Shown: positions 1-7,027 of the stretch, in pieces
Layout of the letters: each line of letters opens with the position of its first letter
How positions within the stretch are numbered: position 1 is the first letter of the stretch
Assembly (NCBI GenBank): GCA_003156235.1
Contig: PMGP01000246.1
Location: 1-16,788 of the forward strand
Direction: 5' to 3'
DNA from: Acidobacteriaceae bacterium
GTDB taxonomy: Bacteria; Acidobacteriota; Terriglobia; Terriglobales; Acidobacteriaceae
DNA length: 16,788 nt
Notes under the pieces: model-generated
Told to the model about the DNA's origin: nothing
Database searches by the model: none
What the model saw: the letters and a program-made list of their open reading frames with translations, nothing else
Translations under genes and position numbers: made by a program

Positions 1-10
1 CCACCCCTGA

Positions 11-46
11 GGGGGTACCCCCTCCCCCCTATACCCCCCGGGGGTA
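11..46. repeat. Pair of G/C-run palindromes
   Basis: Bases 11-22 are a perfect palindrome (GGGGGTACCCCC), and 32-46 is a second one with TACCCCC and GGGGGTA arms around a single C. A C-rich tract lies between them. I recall similar C/G-run palindromes between genes in Acidobacteriota genomes, but I cannot verify that here. Such tracts can form hairpins or G-quadruplexes. The element may extend left of the window. Confidence 0.5.
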
Positions 47-210
47 CAATTTCCCTGAAAACCGTGCAGATTAATTCACATGTGCTGCAATGAGAAAAAC
101 CAGCATCTCTATAAAAACAATATACTTATTTATATAAATCAGCAGGGTATACAAATCGGCCTTTTCCACATGAATTCGCCTCCGTCGTGCCACATGGTGA
201 GAAACCGCCT

Positions 211-254
211 CCGGAAAACGCCTGAAAATTCCGGAATTTTACTGGTTTTTCCGG
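211..254. repeat. Symmetric nested palindrome (operator-like) upstream of the SDR gene
   Basis: The core 225-240 is a perfect 16-bp palindrome, AAAATTCCGGAATTTT. Outside it, CCGGAAAA at 211-218 mirrors TTTTCCGG at 247-254 around exactly the same axis, leaving 6-nt unmatched spacers on each side. The three CCGG cores start at 211, 231 and 251, that is, every 20 bp. This regular spacing is close to two helical turns, so a multimeric DNA-binding protein is one reading. A transcript hairpin is another. It lies about 110 bp before the SDR start codon. Confidence 0.55.
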
Positions 255-363
255 GTGCCTTGTCTCCGCGCATCAGGATGTGAATTTTGCGATTTGGCGG
301 TGGGCCAATACCGCATCGCGCAGCGGCGTGCAAAATCCGGCAAAGGTTGATTAGGATAGAGCC

Positions 364-1134
364 ATGACACTCAAAGGAAAGATCGTTTTCGTGACCGGAG
401 CTTCATCGGGCATTGGCGCAGCCACTGCTCTCGCCTTTGCCGCCGAGGGAGCGCGTCTGCTGTTGGCCGCGCGCCGCATGGACAAACTGGCCACCGTGGC
501 CGAAGCCGCTCTCCAGAGAGGCGCCGAAGCCGTGCACACCTTCAGTCTCGATGTGCGCAACCGCAACGCCGTTAAGCATGCCATCGAGAAGTTGCCCGCC
601 GAGTGGGCCGCCATCGACGTGCTGGTCAATAACGCCGGCCTCAGCCGCGGACTGGAAAAGCTTTACCAGGGCAACATCGATGACTGGGACGAGATGATCG
701 ACACTAACGTGAAGGGCCTGCTCTATGTGACGCGCTCCGTGGTTCCGGGCATGGTGGAGCGGGGCCGCGGCCACGTGATCAATCTGGGCTCGGTGGCCGG
801 CGAGATGACTTACCCCAACGGCGCGGTCTACTGCGCCAGCAAGGCGGCCGAGCACTCCATCAACGACGGCCTGCGCATGGACATGCTGGGCACGCCGATT
901 CGCGTCACCAGCGTGGATCCCGGCATGGTCGAGACCGAATTTAGCCTGGTGCGCTTCCACGGCAACCAGGAGCAGGCGGCTAAGGTCTACAAGAACATCA
1001 CGCCGCTAACCCCGAAGGATGTTGCCGATGCTATCGTCTGGGCCGCGACCCGGCCTGAGCATGTGAACATCGCGCGCATAGGGCTGACCACGGTGAATCA
1101 GGCCAACTCTCTGCTCTTTCATCGCACAGCGTAG
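364..1134 (+). CDS. SDR-family NAD(P)-dependent oxidoreductase (YdfG-like)
   Basis: A 256-residue classical short-chain dehydrogenase/reductase, full length for the family, predicted cytosolic. The Rossmann nucleotide-binding motif TGASSGIG is at residues 11-18, NNAG at 89-92, and the catalytic tetrad is Asn115, Ser143, Tyr156 and Lys160 (YCASK). The DPGMVETEF segment after the active site is typical of the YdfG group, which oxidises or reduces small hydroxy acids and amino acids such as serine or 3-hydroxypropionate; the real substrate cannot be told from sequence. The ATG at 364 is preceded by AGGA at 353-356 with 7 nt spacing. The gene stands alone on its strand and has no visible link to the nucleotide operons. 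The two basic residues AARR after beta-2 suggest NADPH preference. Confidence 0.95.
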   Translation: MTLKGKIVFVTGASSGIGAATALAFAAEGARLLLAARRMDKLATVAEAALQRGAEAVHTFSLDVRNRNAVKHAIEKLPAEWAAIDVLVNNAGLSRGLEKLYQGNIDDWDEMIDTNVKGLLYVTRSVVPGMVERGRGHVINLGSVAGEMTYPNGAVYCASKAAEHSINDGLRMDMLGTPIRVTSVDPGMVETEFSLVRFHGNQEQAAKVYKNITPLTPKDVADAIVWAATRPEHVNIARIGLTTVNQANSLLFHRTA

Positions 1135-1150
1135 CCGCGGACGGGGAAAA

Positions 1151-1170
1151 GCCCGCAGGGTTTCGGGGGC
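1151..1170. terminator. Possible weak bidirectional terminator between convergent genes
   Basis: GCCC and GGGC arms with one internal mismatch form a short stem. AAAA precedes it on the plus strand, which becomes TTTT after the stem when read on the minus strand. It lies in the 39-bp gap between the converging SDR gene and the small minus-strand gene. The stem is short, so this is tentative. Confidence 0.3.
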
Positions 1171-1173
1171 ATC

Positions 1174-1440
1174 TTAGTTTAGTTGCGCGATTTGCCCATC
1201 AATCTGGGCCAAGGCTGCCTCCAGGGCGACATGACGCCCTGGCTGAGACTTCGTTTGCGATAGAACGCGTTTTCGTTGCAAATTGAGTACTTGTTTCTGG
1301 CGCTCTCGTTCCGTGCGCGCATGTTCGGTCTGGCGCCGGACTTCCTCGTTTACGAAACCGTTGTCGAGTTCGACCATCGGTTGCTGCAAGGCACTTGCCA
1401 TCTGTTCCTCCACGGATTTACTTTCCCACCCACGAGCCAT
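1174..1440 (-). CDS. Small charged hypothetical protein
   Basis: An 88-residue protein starting MARGWESKSVEEQ. I cannot assign a function. It has no signal peptide, membrane segment or cysteine cluster. Residues of about 30-60 are rich in Arg, Glu, Gln and Lys and look helical, possibly coiled coil, and the C-terminus (about 71-88) is a hydrophobic-patterned helix rich in Ala and Gln. I have an impression of similar short proteins with this N-terminus in Acidobacteriota, but could not check. The frame is open further upstream to 1623, but that extension runs antisense into the oxidoreductase gene and is Arg-rich, so the ATG at 1440 is the better start. It is convergent with the SDR gene and divergent from the MDR gene. 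Confidence 0.7.
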   Translation of the reverse strand: MARGWESKSVEEQMASALQQPMVELDNGFVNEEVRRQTEHARTERERQKQVLNLQRKRVLSQTKSQPGRHVALEAALAQIDGQIAQLN

Positions 1441-1521
1441 ATCTTCTATTCTACGGGGCTTTGACCGCGTCGCGTCCCGCTTCATGACGCGGCTCACCCC
1501 GAATGCGCTGGAGGATTGCCC
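1441..1521. promoter_or_regulatory. Divergent promoter region, small gene / MDR oxidoreductase
   Basis: These 81 bases separate two genes that start back to back, so promoters for both must lie here or overlap the coding ends. GGAGGA at 1510-1515 is a strong Shine-Dalgarno 6 nt before the ATG at 1522, which fixes that start rather than the TTG at 1516. No clear -35/-10 pair is visible. Confidence 0.45.
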
Positions 1522-2526
1522 ATGCTCGTCGCTCAGTTTTCGTCGTTTGGCATTGATTCCTTGGAGTTTGCGGAGCACCCTGCGCCTCAGCCGGGCCCCG
1601 GCGAAGTGCTGGTCCGCGTCCATGCAATTTCCCTCAATTATCGCGATTTGCTGATGGTGAAGGGCCTCTACAACCCCAAATTGAAGCTGCCGCGCATCCC
1701 CTGCTCAGACGGCGCGGGCGAAGTTGCCGCTGTCGGTGACGGCGTGACCCGCTGGAAAACAGGTGATCGAGTGGCCGGAATCTTCATGCAGAACTGGCTG
1801 GACGGCCCGCTCACCCCGGCCAAGTCCAAAGGCGCACTGGGCGGCGACATCGACGGCATGTTGGCCGAGTACGTTGTTCTCAGGGATACCGGCTTGGTGA
1901 GGTTGCCCGAGCATCTCAGCTACGCCGAGGCCGCCACGCTGCCCTGCGCCGCCGTCACCGCTTGGAACGCGCTGGCCGCGGGTAGCCTGAAGCCGGGGGC
2001 AACGGTTTTGATTCTGGGAACCGGCGGCGTCTCCATCTTTGCCCTGCAACTGGCGCGCATGATGGGCGTGCGCGTGCTGGGAATCTCGGGCTCAGCTACC
2101 AAGCTGGAGCGCGCCCGCTCGCTGGGCCTGGACGCCGGTCTCAACTACCGCGAAACTCCTGCATGGGATCGCTGGGCGCTGGAGCAGACTGGCGGCGAGG
2201 GTGTGGACCTTGTAGTCGAAGTCGGCGGCATGGGCACGCTGCCCCGCTCGCTCGGAGCCATCCGCATGGGCGGCGTCATCGCCCAGATCGGTGTGCTCGC
2301 TGGTGTTGCCGAGCCTTTGCCGCTCGCCCTCATCCTCCACAAACAGGCTCGCATCCAGGGCATTTACGTGGGCTCGCGCAAAGATTTCGAGGAGATGAAC
2401 CAGGCCATCACACTGACCGGTCTGCGCCCCGTCGCCGAGCTCTTCCCCTGGTCACAGGCCCGTGAAGTCATGGCCCGCATGGAACAAGCATCGCACTTCG
2501 GCAAGCTGGTGCTGACGGTAGAGTGA
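1522..2526 (+). CDS. Zinc-independent MDR-family oxidoreductase (quinone reductase / alcohol dehydrogenase-like)
   Basis: A 334-residue medium-chain dehydrogenase/reductase (COG0604 type), about the usual 320-340 length. The N-terminal GroES-like domain spans roughly residues 1-130, and the Rossmann domain carries GTGGV at 166-170, followed by the AxxLGxD segment around 198-205. The GHE zinc-ligand motif of true alcohol dehydrogenases is replaced (CSDGAGEV at 61-68), and there is no four-cysteine structural zinc loop. It is therefore expected to be an NADPH-dependent quinone, enoyl or aldehyde reductase without zinc. The exact substrate is unknown. It ends 77 bp before the 3' end of purE, with which it converges, and is probably a single-gene transcript. 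Confidence 0.88.
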   Translation: MLVAQFSSFGIDSLEFAEHPAPQPGPGEVLVRVHAISLNYRDLLMVKGLYNPKLKLPRIPCSDGAGEVAAVGDGVTRWKTGDRVAGIFMQNWLDGPLTPAKSKGALGGDIDGMLAEYVVLRDTGLVRLPEHLSYAEAATLPCAAVTAWNALAAGSLKPGATVLILGTGGVSIFALQLARMMGVRVLGISGSATKLERARSLGLDAGLNYRETPAWDRWALEQTGGEGVDLVVEVGGMGTLPRSLGAIRMGGVIAQIGVLAGVAEPLPLALILHKQARIQGIYVGSRKDFEEMNQAITLTGLRPVAELFPWSQAREVMARMEQASHFGKLVLTVE

Positions 2527-2603
2527 AGCGACATGGATTGCGATTTTTTGAAGCAAAGGGTTGGAGAACGCACTAACCCTGATGTGCTACCCCGATGCTG
2601 TCG

Positions 2604-3107
2604 TTATGCACGCGGGTCGGATTCTTTCAAGACCTTCTCTGTCTGCATGCTGCGAAACTTATCCAATTGTTGCGCCACCGCCTTGTCCTCCAGCGCCAGA
2701 ATCGATGCGGCAAAAAGGCCCGCATTCTTCGCGCCTGCCTCCCCAATGGCAAACGTTGCCACCGGTATTCCCGCGGGCATCTGAACGATCGACAGCAGTG
2801 AGTCAAGGCCATTCAGCGCGCTGCTCTTCATCGGAACGCCCAGCACCGGCAGGCTCGTCTTGGCCGCAACAAATCCCGCCAGATGCGCCGCGCCGCCCGC
2901 TCCCGCGATAATCACGCGCAACCCGCGCGCCTTTGCACTCTCGGCGTACTGCAGCGCTCTGTCTGGAGTGCGGTGTGCGGAAATAACCTCCGCTTCATAC
3001 GCGATGCCAAGCTCGTCGAGAACTTTGGCCGCCGCTTCCATCGCCGGCCAATCGGACTTCGACCCCATAATGATTCCAACGTCGGTTCTTTTCGTCGCTT
3101 CCGCCAT
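2604..3107 (-). CDS. purE: N5-carboxyaminoimidazole ribonucleotide mutase, class I PurE
   Basis: A 167-residue protein of normal PurE length. It converts N5-CAIR to CAIR in purine synthesis and acts as a cytosolic octamer. MGSKSDW is at residues 14-20, SAHRTP at 43-48 (the catalytic His45 region), and the phosphate-binding AGAGGAAHL begins at 68. The match is to the bacterial class I enzyme, which needs PurK to supply N5-CAIR; no purK is in the window. Start choice: GGAGG at 3113-3117 has ideal 5-nt spacing to the ATG at 3107, which overlaps the purN stop as TGATG. The adjacent ATG at 3110 (ATGA overlap) and a GTG at 3119 are alternatives, adding 1 or 4 residues. It is the last gene of the pur operon. 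Confidence 0.95.
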   Translation of the reverse strand: MAEATKRTDVGIIMGSKSDWPAMEAAAKVLDELGIAYEAEVISAHRTPDRALQYAESAKARGLRVIIAGAGGAAHLAGFVAAKTSLPVLGVPMKSSALNGLDSLLSIVQMPAGIPVATFAIGEAGAKNAGLFAASILALEDKAVAQQLDKFRSMQTEKVLKESDPRA

Positions 3108-3679
3108 CATCTCCTCCACCCGTGCAACACCTCAATAAATGCGGCCTGCTCCAGCGCCTGTACACGGCTCTGCAAAATCTCCGCAGTGTCTCCCAGCAGC
3201 ACGGGGCAACGCTTCTGCAAAACAATCGGGCCGCCATCGACTTCTTCGGTCACCTGGTGAATCGTACACCCAGTTTCGCTTACGCCCGCGACCAGCACCG
3301 CCTCATGCACCTTCAGATTCATCAGCCCGCCAAACGCCGGCAGCAGTGACGGATGAACATTCAACAGCCTTCCCCGCCACACTTCTACAAACTTATCGGA
3401 CACGATACGCATATAGCCAATCAGCAGCACCAACTCCGCTCCAGCCTCGCGCAACGCCTCACTCACTTGCCGGTCATAGTCCTCTCGCTTCAATCCTGCC
3501 GGATCGAGAAACAGCGCGCGAACTCCATGCTTCGCTGCCCGCTCAAGGATTGGAGCAGTCTGCTTGTCCGACGCCACCAGCACGATCTCGACATCCAGCG
3601 CGCCCGCCGCGATGGCATCGAGAGTCCCTTGCAGCGCCGATCCGCGAGTTGAACCAAGAACACCGACCTTCAAACTCAT
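3107..3679 (-). CDS. purN: Phosphoribosylglycinamide formyltransferase
   Basis: A 190-residue folate-dependent GAR transformylase that passes the formyl group of 10-formyl-THF to GAR. The catalytic residues are all present: Asn107 and His109 in LLNVHPSLLP, and Asp148 in EVDGGPIVLQ. The N-terminal substrate loop reads GSTRGSALQ at 9-17 instead of the more common SGxGSNLQ, with one extra residue and Ala where Asn is usual. The ATG at 3679 overlaps the purD stop (ATGA), typical of translational coupling. The frame stays open upstream to 4021, but this is read-through inside purD. PurN is the formate-independent route; no purT is seen here. Confidence 0.94.
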   Translation of the reverse strand: MSLKVGVLGSTRGSALQGTLDAIAAGALDVEIVLVASDKQTAPILERAAKHGVRALFLDPAGLKREDYDRQVSEALREAGAELVLLIGYMRIVSDKFVEVWRGRLLNVHPSLLPAFGGLMNLKVHEAVLVAGVSETGCTIHQVTEEVDGGPIVLQKRCPVLLGDTAEILQSRVQALEQAAFIEVLHGWRR

Positions 3680-4998
3680 GCCGGCCGCACCGCCTTCATG
3701 TGCTCCACGCGCCGGGCTATGGACGGCCTTGTCCCAATATCCGCGCGATGAAAGAACGGCCCCGGAATCTGGCATACAACTCGCTCGCACAACGCCTCTG
3801 CATCGGTAATCGTTGCGGCCATTCCAACAACCGCAAGCGTGCGTGAACCCGTCGCAATCAACTGACCATCCTTCACATCGACGGCGCTCAGATACATTGT
3901 GACTCCCTGGGGCAACTCCGCCGGCAGCAGCACTGCATCGCCCTTGCGCGGATTGTCCGGATAGCCCTCCGGCACGACATATTTGCAGACACTGGCTTTC
4001 GGCGAGAAGCTCACAACACAATCAGCCAGCGTCGTGTCCACGATGGCGCGGCAAATTTCCACGAAATCCGTCTCCAGCAGCGGCAACAGATTGAGCGATT
4101 CAGGGTCCCCGAAGCGGGCGTTGTATTCGATCAGCTTGACGCCATCGCACGTGGCCATGAATCCGCCATAGAGAATTCCCTTGTACGGCGCGCCGCACTC
4201 CATAGCCAGCGCCGATGCGACTTGCTCATTGATCTGTTGCGCTGCCGCAATGTCCGCATTCTCAAGAAATGGCAGCTTGTGATCCGATGCCGTGTACGTT
4301 CCCATGCCGCCCGTGTTCGGTCCTTTGTCGCCTTCATATGCGCGTTTGTGGTCCTGCACCGCGGGCATGTGCTGCAAAGTCTTACCATCGCAGAAGCTCA
4401 TCAGCGAAAACTCCTCGCCCTCGACCTTCTCTTCGACGACAAACGAATGCCCGTGAGCAACAAGCTCCCGGCAGAACGCAAGGCTGTCTTCAAGCGATAG
4501 CAGATGATCGCCGCAGACCTTTACGCCCTTTCCGCCAGCCAGTCCATCATCTTTGATGACATGCCGGTTCGGATAGCGCGCGAACACTTCATCGAGCCCA
4601 TCGAGCGACGCAAAACGCTGAAAGAATGGATTGCCCGAAATCTTGTGCTTCGCCAGCAACTCACGCGCAAAGCCTTTGCTCGATTCGATGCGCGCCAGGC
4701 TCTGCGTCGGGCCAATAACAGGAACCTTCGCCGCCCACAGCGCATCTGCAACTCCCGCCGCCAGTGGAGCCTCCGGGCCTATCACGGCCATCGTTGCATG
4801 TCGCTCGCCAGCAAACGCGGCCACCTCCGCCGGGTTTGCAATATTCCCAATGCCATATTCGGAACACAGTGTCGCGATGCCAGGATTGCGAGCGCCGCTA
4901 AAGCACGCCAGCTTCGGCTGACTAGACGAACGCGCCAGCGTTGCTGCAATCGCATGTTCGCGCGCTCCCGAACCAACGATAAGAATCGTCTCGCTCAT
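3676..4998 (-). CDS. purD: Phosphoribosylamine-glycine ligase (GAR synthetase)
   Basis: A 440-residue ATP-grasp ligase joining phosphoribosylamine and glycine. Order: the N-terminal PurD domain (VGSGAREHAI at 8-17, IGPEAPL at 73-79), the ATP-grasp domain (glycine-rich KDDGLAGGKGVKV from 149, EEKVEGEEFSLM from 189, QDHKRAYEGDKGPNTGGMG from about 215, and the metal-binding YNARFGDPE), then the C-terminal domain. KDDGLAGGKG differs slightly from the common KADGLAAGKG. The length is slightly above the usual 420-430. The ATG at 4998 overlaps the purC stop and its own stop overlaps the purN ATG, both as ATGA, so it is a mid-operon cistron with weak ribosome sites of its own. Confidence 0.96.
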   Translation of the reverse strand: MSETILIVGSGAREHAIAATLARSSSQPKLACFSGARNPGIATLCSEYGIGNIANPAEVAAFAGERHATMAVIGPEAPLAAGVADALWAAKVPVIGPTQSLARIESSKGFARELLAKHKISGNPFFQRFASLDGLDEVFARYPNRHVIKDDGLAGGKGVKVCGDHLLSLEDSLAFCRELVAHGHSFVVEEKVEGEEFSLMSFCDGKTLQHMPAVQDHKRAYEGDKGPNTGGMGTYTASDHKLPFLENADIAAAQQINEQVASALAMECGAPYKGILYGGFMATCDGVKLIEYNARFGDPESLNLLPLLETDFVEICRAIVDTTLADCVVSFSPKASVCKYVVPEGYPDNPRKGDAVLLPAELPQGVTMYLSAVDVKDGQLIATGSRTLAVVGMAATITDAEALCERVVCQIPGPFFHRADIGTRPSIARRVEHMKAVRPA

Positions 4999-5948
4999 TT
5001 CGCCAGACTCGCCAACACGGTTGCTTCCAGCGGCCGCAGGTCAGGCTCAAATGCCGTTCCCGTTATCTTCTCGAACAATTGAATGTATCGCGCCGCAAGT
5101 TCTGCAATCAGATCGTCCGGCGGCTCCGGCAGCACGGCGTCTTTGTACGGATCGCAGCGCTCGCGAAACCACAGCCGGAAGAACTCCTTGTCGATCATGT
5201 TGGGTTCCTGCCCCGCAGCAAGCCGTTGCGCATAGCTGTCGGCCAGCCAGTAGCGGCTCGAATCCGGCGTATGGATCTCATCGATCAACAGAATCTCGCC
5301 GTCGCTCGCCACGCCAAACTCATACTTCGTATCCACCAAAATCAGCCCGCGCTCGGAGGCAATTTTCTGGCCGAATGCAAATAGCTCGAGCGCCTTTGCA
5401 GAAGTAAACTCCCACTGCTCCGCAGTCAACCACCCCTCAGAGACAATCTCCTTTGGCGTAACCGGCCGGTCGTGGGTCGTCTCCTTGGTCGTGGGCGTGA
5501 CGATGTTCTTCGCAAGACGCTCGTTCTTCTTCATGCCCTCGGGCAGCGCATGGCCGCAATAGTTCCGCACGCCGTTCTGGTACTGCGTCCAGATCGATGT
5601 ATCAGTCGATCCCGTCATATAGCCGCGCACCACAAATTCGATAGGCAGCACAGTGCATTTGCGCGCAATCAGCGCATTCGCATGGGGGCTGGAAATCGCA
5701 TGATTGCCAACAATGCCGCGAGTCTGCTCAAACCAATACAGAGACGTGCGATTCAGTACCTGCCCCTTGAATGGAATCGCGCCCAGCAAGCGATCGAAGC
5801 CGCTCTGCCGGTCTGTCGTCACCAGCAGCAGGCGGCCATCGCCCGTCTCATAGGTGTCGCGCACCTTGCCCGCATACTTCGCCTTCAGCGGCAGATCGGT
5901 CGCCGTCAGGCATTTTGGAATCGCATCGAGCAGCACTTGTCGATTCAT
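4995..5948 (-). CDS. purC: SAICAR synthetase, long (Ade1-like) form
   Basis: A 317-residue phosphoribosylaminoimidazole-succinocarboxamide synthase that condenses CAIR with aspartate using ATP. GKVRD is at 27-31, DRQSGFDR at 46-53 in place of the usual DRISAFD, and EFVVRGYMTGS is at 104-114. VDTKYEFG and DEIHTPDSSRYW occur in the second half. It belongs to the roughly 300-residue type found in yeast and many bacteria rather than the 240-residue E. coli type. The ATG at 5948 follows the purM stop by 1 nt, with GAGG at 5958-5961 at good spacing. Its stop shares ATGA with purD. Confidence 0.96.
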   Translation of the reverse strand: MNRQVLLDAIPKCLTATDLPLKAKYAGKVRDTYETGDGRLLLVTTDRQSGFDRLLGAIPFKGQVLNRTSLYWFEQTRGIVGNHAISSPHANALIARKCTVLPIEFVVRGYMTGSTDTSIWTQYQNGVRNYCGHALPEGMKKNERLAKNIVTPTTKETTHDRPVTPKEIVSEGWLTAEQWEFTSAKALELFAFGQKIASERGLILVDTKYEFGVASDGEILLIDEIHTPDSSRYWLADSYAQRLAAGQEPNMIDKEFFRLWFRERCDPYKDAVLPEPPDDLIAELAARYIQLFEKITGTAFEPDLRPLEATVLASLAK

Positions 5949-5949
5949 C

Positions 5950-7017
5950 TCAATTCACCTCGATAAAACGCACTCCGGATGCTCCCGCTTCCACGCGCCC
6001 CAACTCCCAAACACGCAGCGCGGAAAAGCCCGTAATCGCAGCCGCCAACTTGCTCTGCAACCCCGGCGGCCCAATCAGCACCAATCCCACGCCCATATTG
6101 AAGGTGCGATGCATCTCGAGATCGTCGATATTTCCCAGCCGCTGCATCAGCGCAAAGATTGGCTGCGGCGTCCAGGTCGCGCGATCAATCACGACGCCCA
6201 ATCCGTCCGGCAAAATGCGCGGCACATTCTCCACCAGCCCGCCGCCAGTAATATGCGCCATGCCCTTCACCGGAATCCCGGCGTCAAGAATGTTTCTTAC
6301 TGGCGCAACGTAGTTTGTATGGGGCGCGAGCAGCGCATCCGCTATCGATTTCCCGGCAAGTTCCTCGGGCCGCGCATCAATTGCGTAGCCGCCGATCTCG
6401 AAGATCAGCTTGCGCGCCAGCGAAAATCCATTCGTATGCAAACCGCTGGAGTTGATCGCGTACAGCACATCACCCGCAACTATGTTTGCGCCCGTCAGCA
6501 AACGCTCGCGATCAACCACCCCGGTAACAAAGCCAACCACATCCAGGTCGCCTTCCGCATACACCGCGGGCATCTCCGCCGTCTCTCCGCCCACCAGCGC
6601 AATGCCGGCCGCGATGCACGCGGCGCTCATCCCGCGCACCAGTGCCTCGACAATCTCCGGCTCGGTCTTGTGAAAGCCCAGGTAGTCCAGAAACGTAAGC
6701 GGCGTCGCGCCCATCACCACAATGTCTCCCGCGACAGCAGAAACCAGGTCATGGCCCAGCTCTTCATAACGGCCCGCCATCACCGTCACCTTGCTCTTGG
6801 TCCCCACGCCATCCGTGCTCTGCACCATCACCGGATCCTTCAAGCCCTTCAGCGCATCGCCCAGTGCGAAGAGCGCGCCAAACGAACCCAGCCCGGTGAG
6901 CACCGCCGACGGATGTTGCTTATGGGTTTCGGCCACGTGCGACTTGATGCGCCGCACCGCCTCGTTGCCGGCCTCGATGTCCACTCCCGCGGACTTGTAA
7001 TCCACCTTTGAACTCAC
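5950..7017 (-). CDS. purM: Phosphoribosylformylglycinamidine cyclo-ligase (AIR synthetase)
   Basis: A 355-residue AIR synthetase closing the imidazole ring of FGAM with ATP. Landmarks: YKSAGVDIEAGN at 7-18, STDGVGTK at 67-74, then GGETAEMP, SSGLHTNGFSLAR and HITGGGLVENVPRILP, all in the expected order. It is near the E. coli length of 345. The start is a GTG at 7017: AGGAG at 7023-7027 sits 5 nt upstream and overlaps the purL TAG stop. A longer reading from a GTG at 7038 would overlap purL without a ribosome site and add seven residues not expected in the family. The gap to purL is 8 nt and to purC 1 nt. Confidence 0.96.
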   Translation of the reverse strand: MSSKVDYKSAGVDIEAGNEAVRRIKSHVAETHKQHPSAVLTGLGSFGALFALGDALKGLKDPVMVQSTDGVGTKSKVTVMAGRYEELGHDLVSAVAGDIVVMGATPLTFLDYLGFHKTEPEIVEALVRGMSAACIAAGIALVGGETAEMPAVYAEGDLDVVGFVTGVVDRERLLTGANIVAGDVLYAINSSGLHTNGFSLARKLIFEIGGYAIDARPEELAGKSIADALLAPHTNYVAPVRNILDAGIPVKGMAHITGGGLVENVPRILPDGLGVVIDRATWTPQPIFALMQRLGNIDDLEMHRTFNMGVGLVLIGPPGLQSKLAAAITGFSALRVWELGRVEAGASGVRFIEVN

Positions 7018-7022
7018 GCTCT

Positions 7023-7027
7023 CTCCT
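7023..7027 (-). promoter_or_regulatory. purM Shine-Dalgarno overlapping the purL stop
   Basis: AGGAG on the minus strand shares its first two bases with the purL TAG and lies 5 nt before the GTG at 7017. It decides the purM start and suggests that ribosomes ending purL re-initiate on purM. Confidence 0.7.

Larger units (their letters stand above)
1..363. other. Non-coding left end upstream of the SDR gene
   Basis: I see no convincing gene here. The first 50 bases are runs of C and G arranged as palindromes. Bases of roughly 96-140 are AT-rich, with TATACT at 121-126 and TATATAAA at 131-138 as possible but unsupported -10 boxes. Bases 211-254 form a nested palindrome. A 67-codon frame at 80-283 has no ribosome-binding site or protein-like composition and is most likely chance. 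The Shine-Dalgarno for the downstream SDR gene (AGGA, 353-356) closes the region. Confidence 0.6.

Noticed and set aside
80..283. 67-codon plus-strand frame at the left end
   Set aside because: Runs through the AT-rich tract and the nested palindrome, with no ribosome site; probably chance.
2557..2580. AGGGTT/AACCCT inverted repeat between the MDR gene and purE, considered as a terminator
   Set aside because: The T-run lies on the wrong side for either transcript: it precedes the stem on the plus strand and is an A-run after it on the minus strand.
3680..4021. Upstream extension of the purN frame
   Set aside because: Lies inside purD and does not match the PurN family, whose N-terminus begins at the ATG at 3679.
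5854..7011. 385-codon plus-strand frame opposite purM
   Set aside because: It mirrors the full purM coding sequence and has no recognisable fold.
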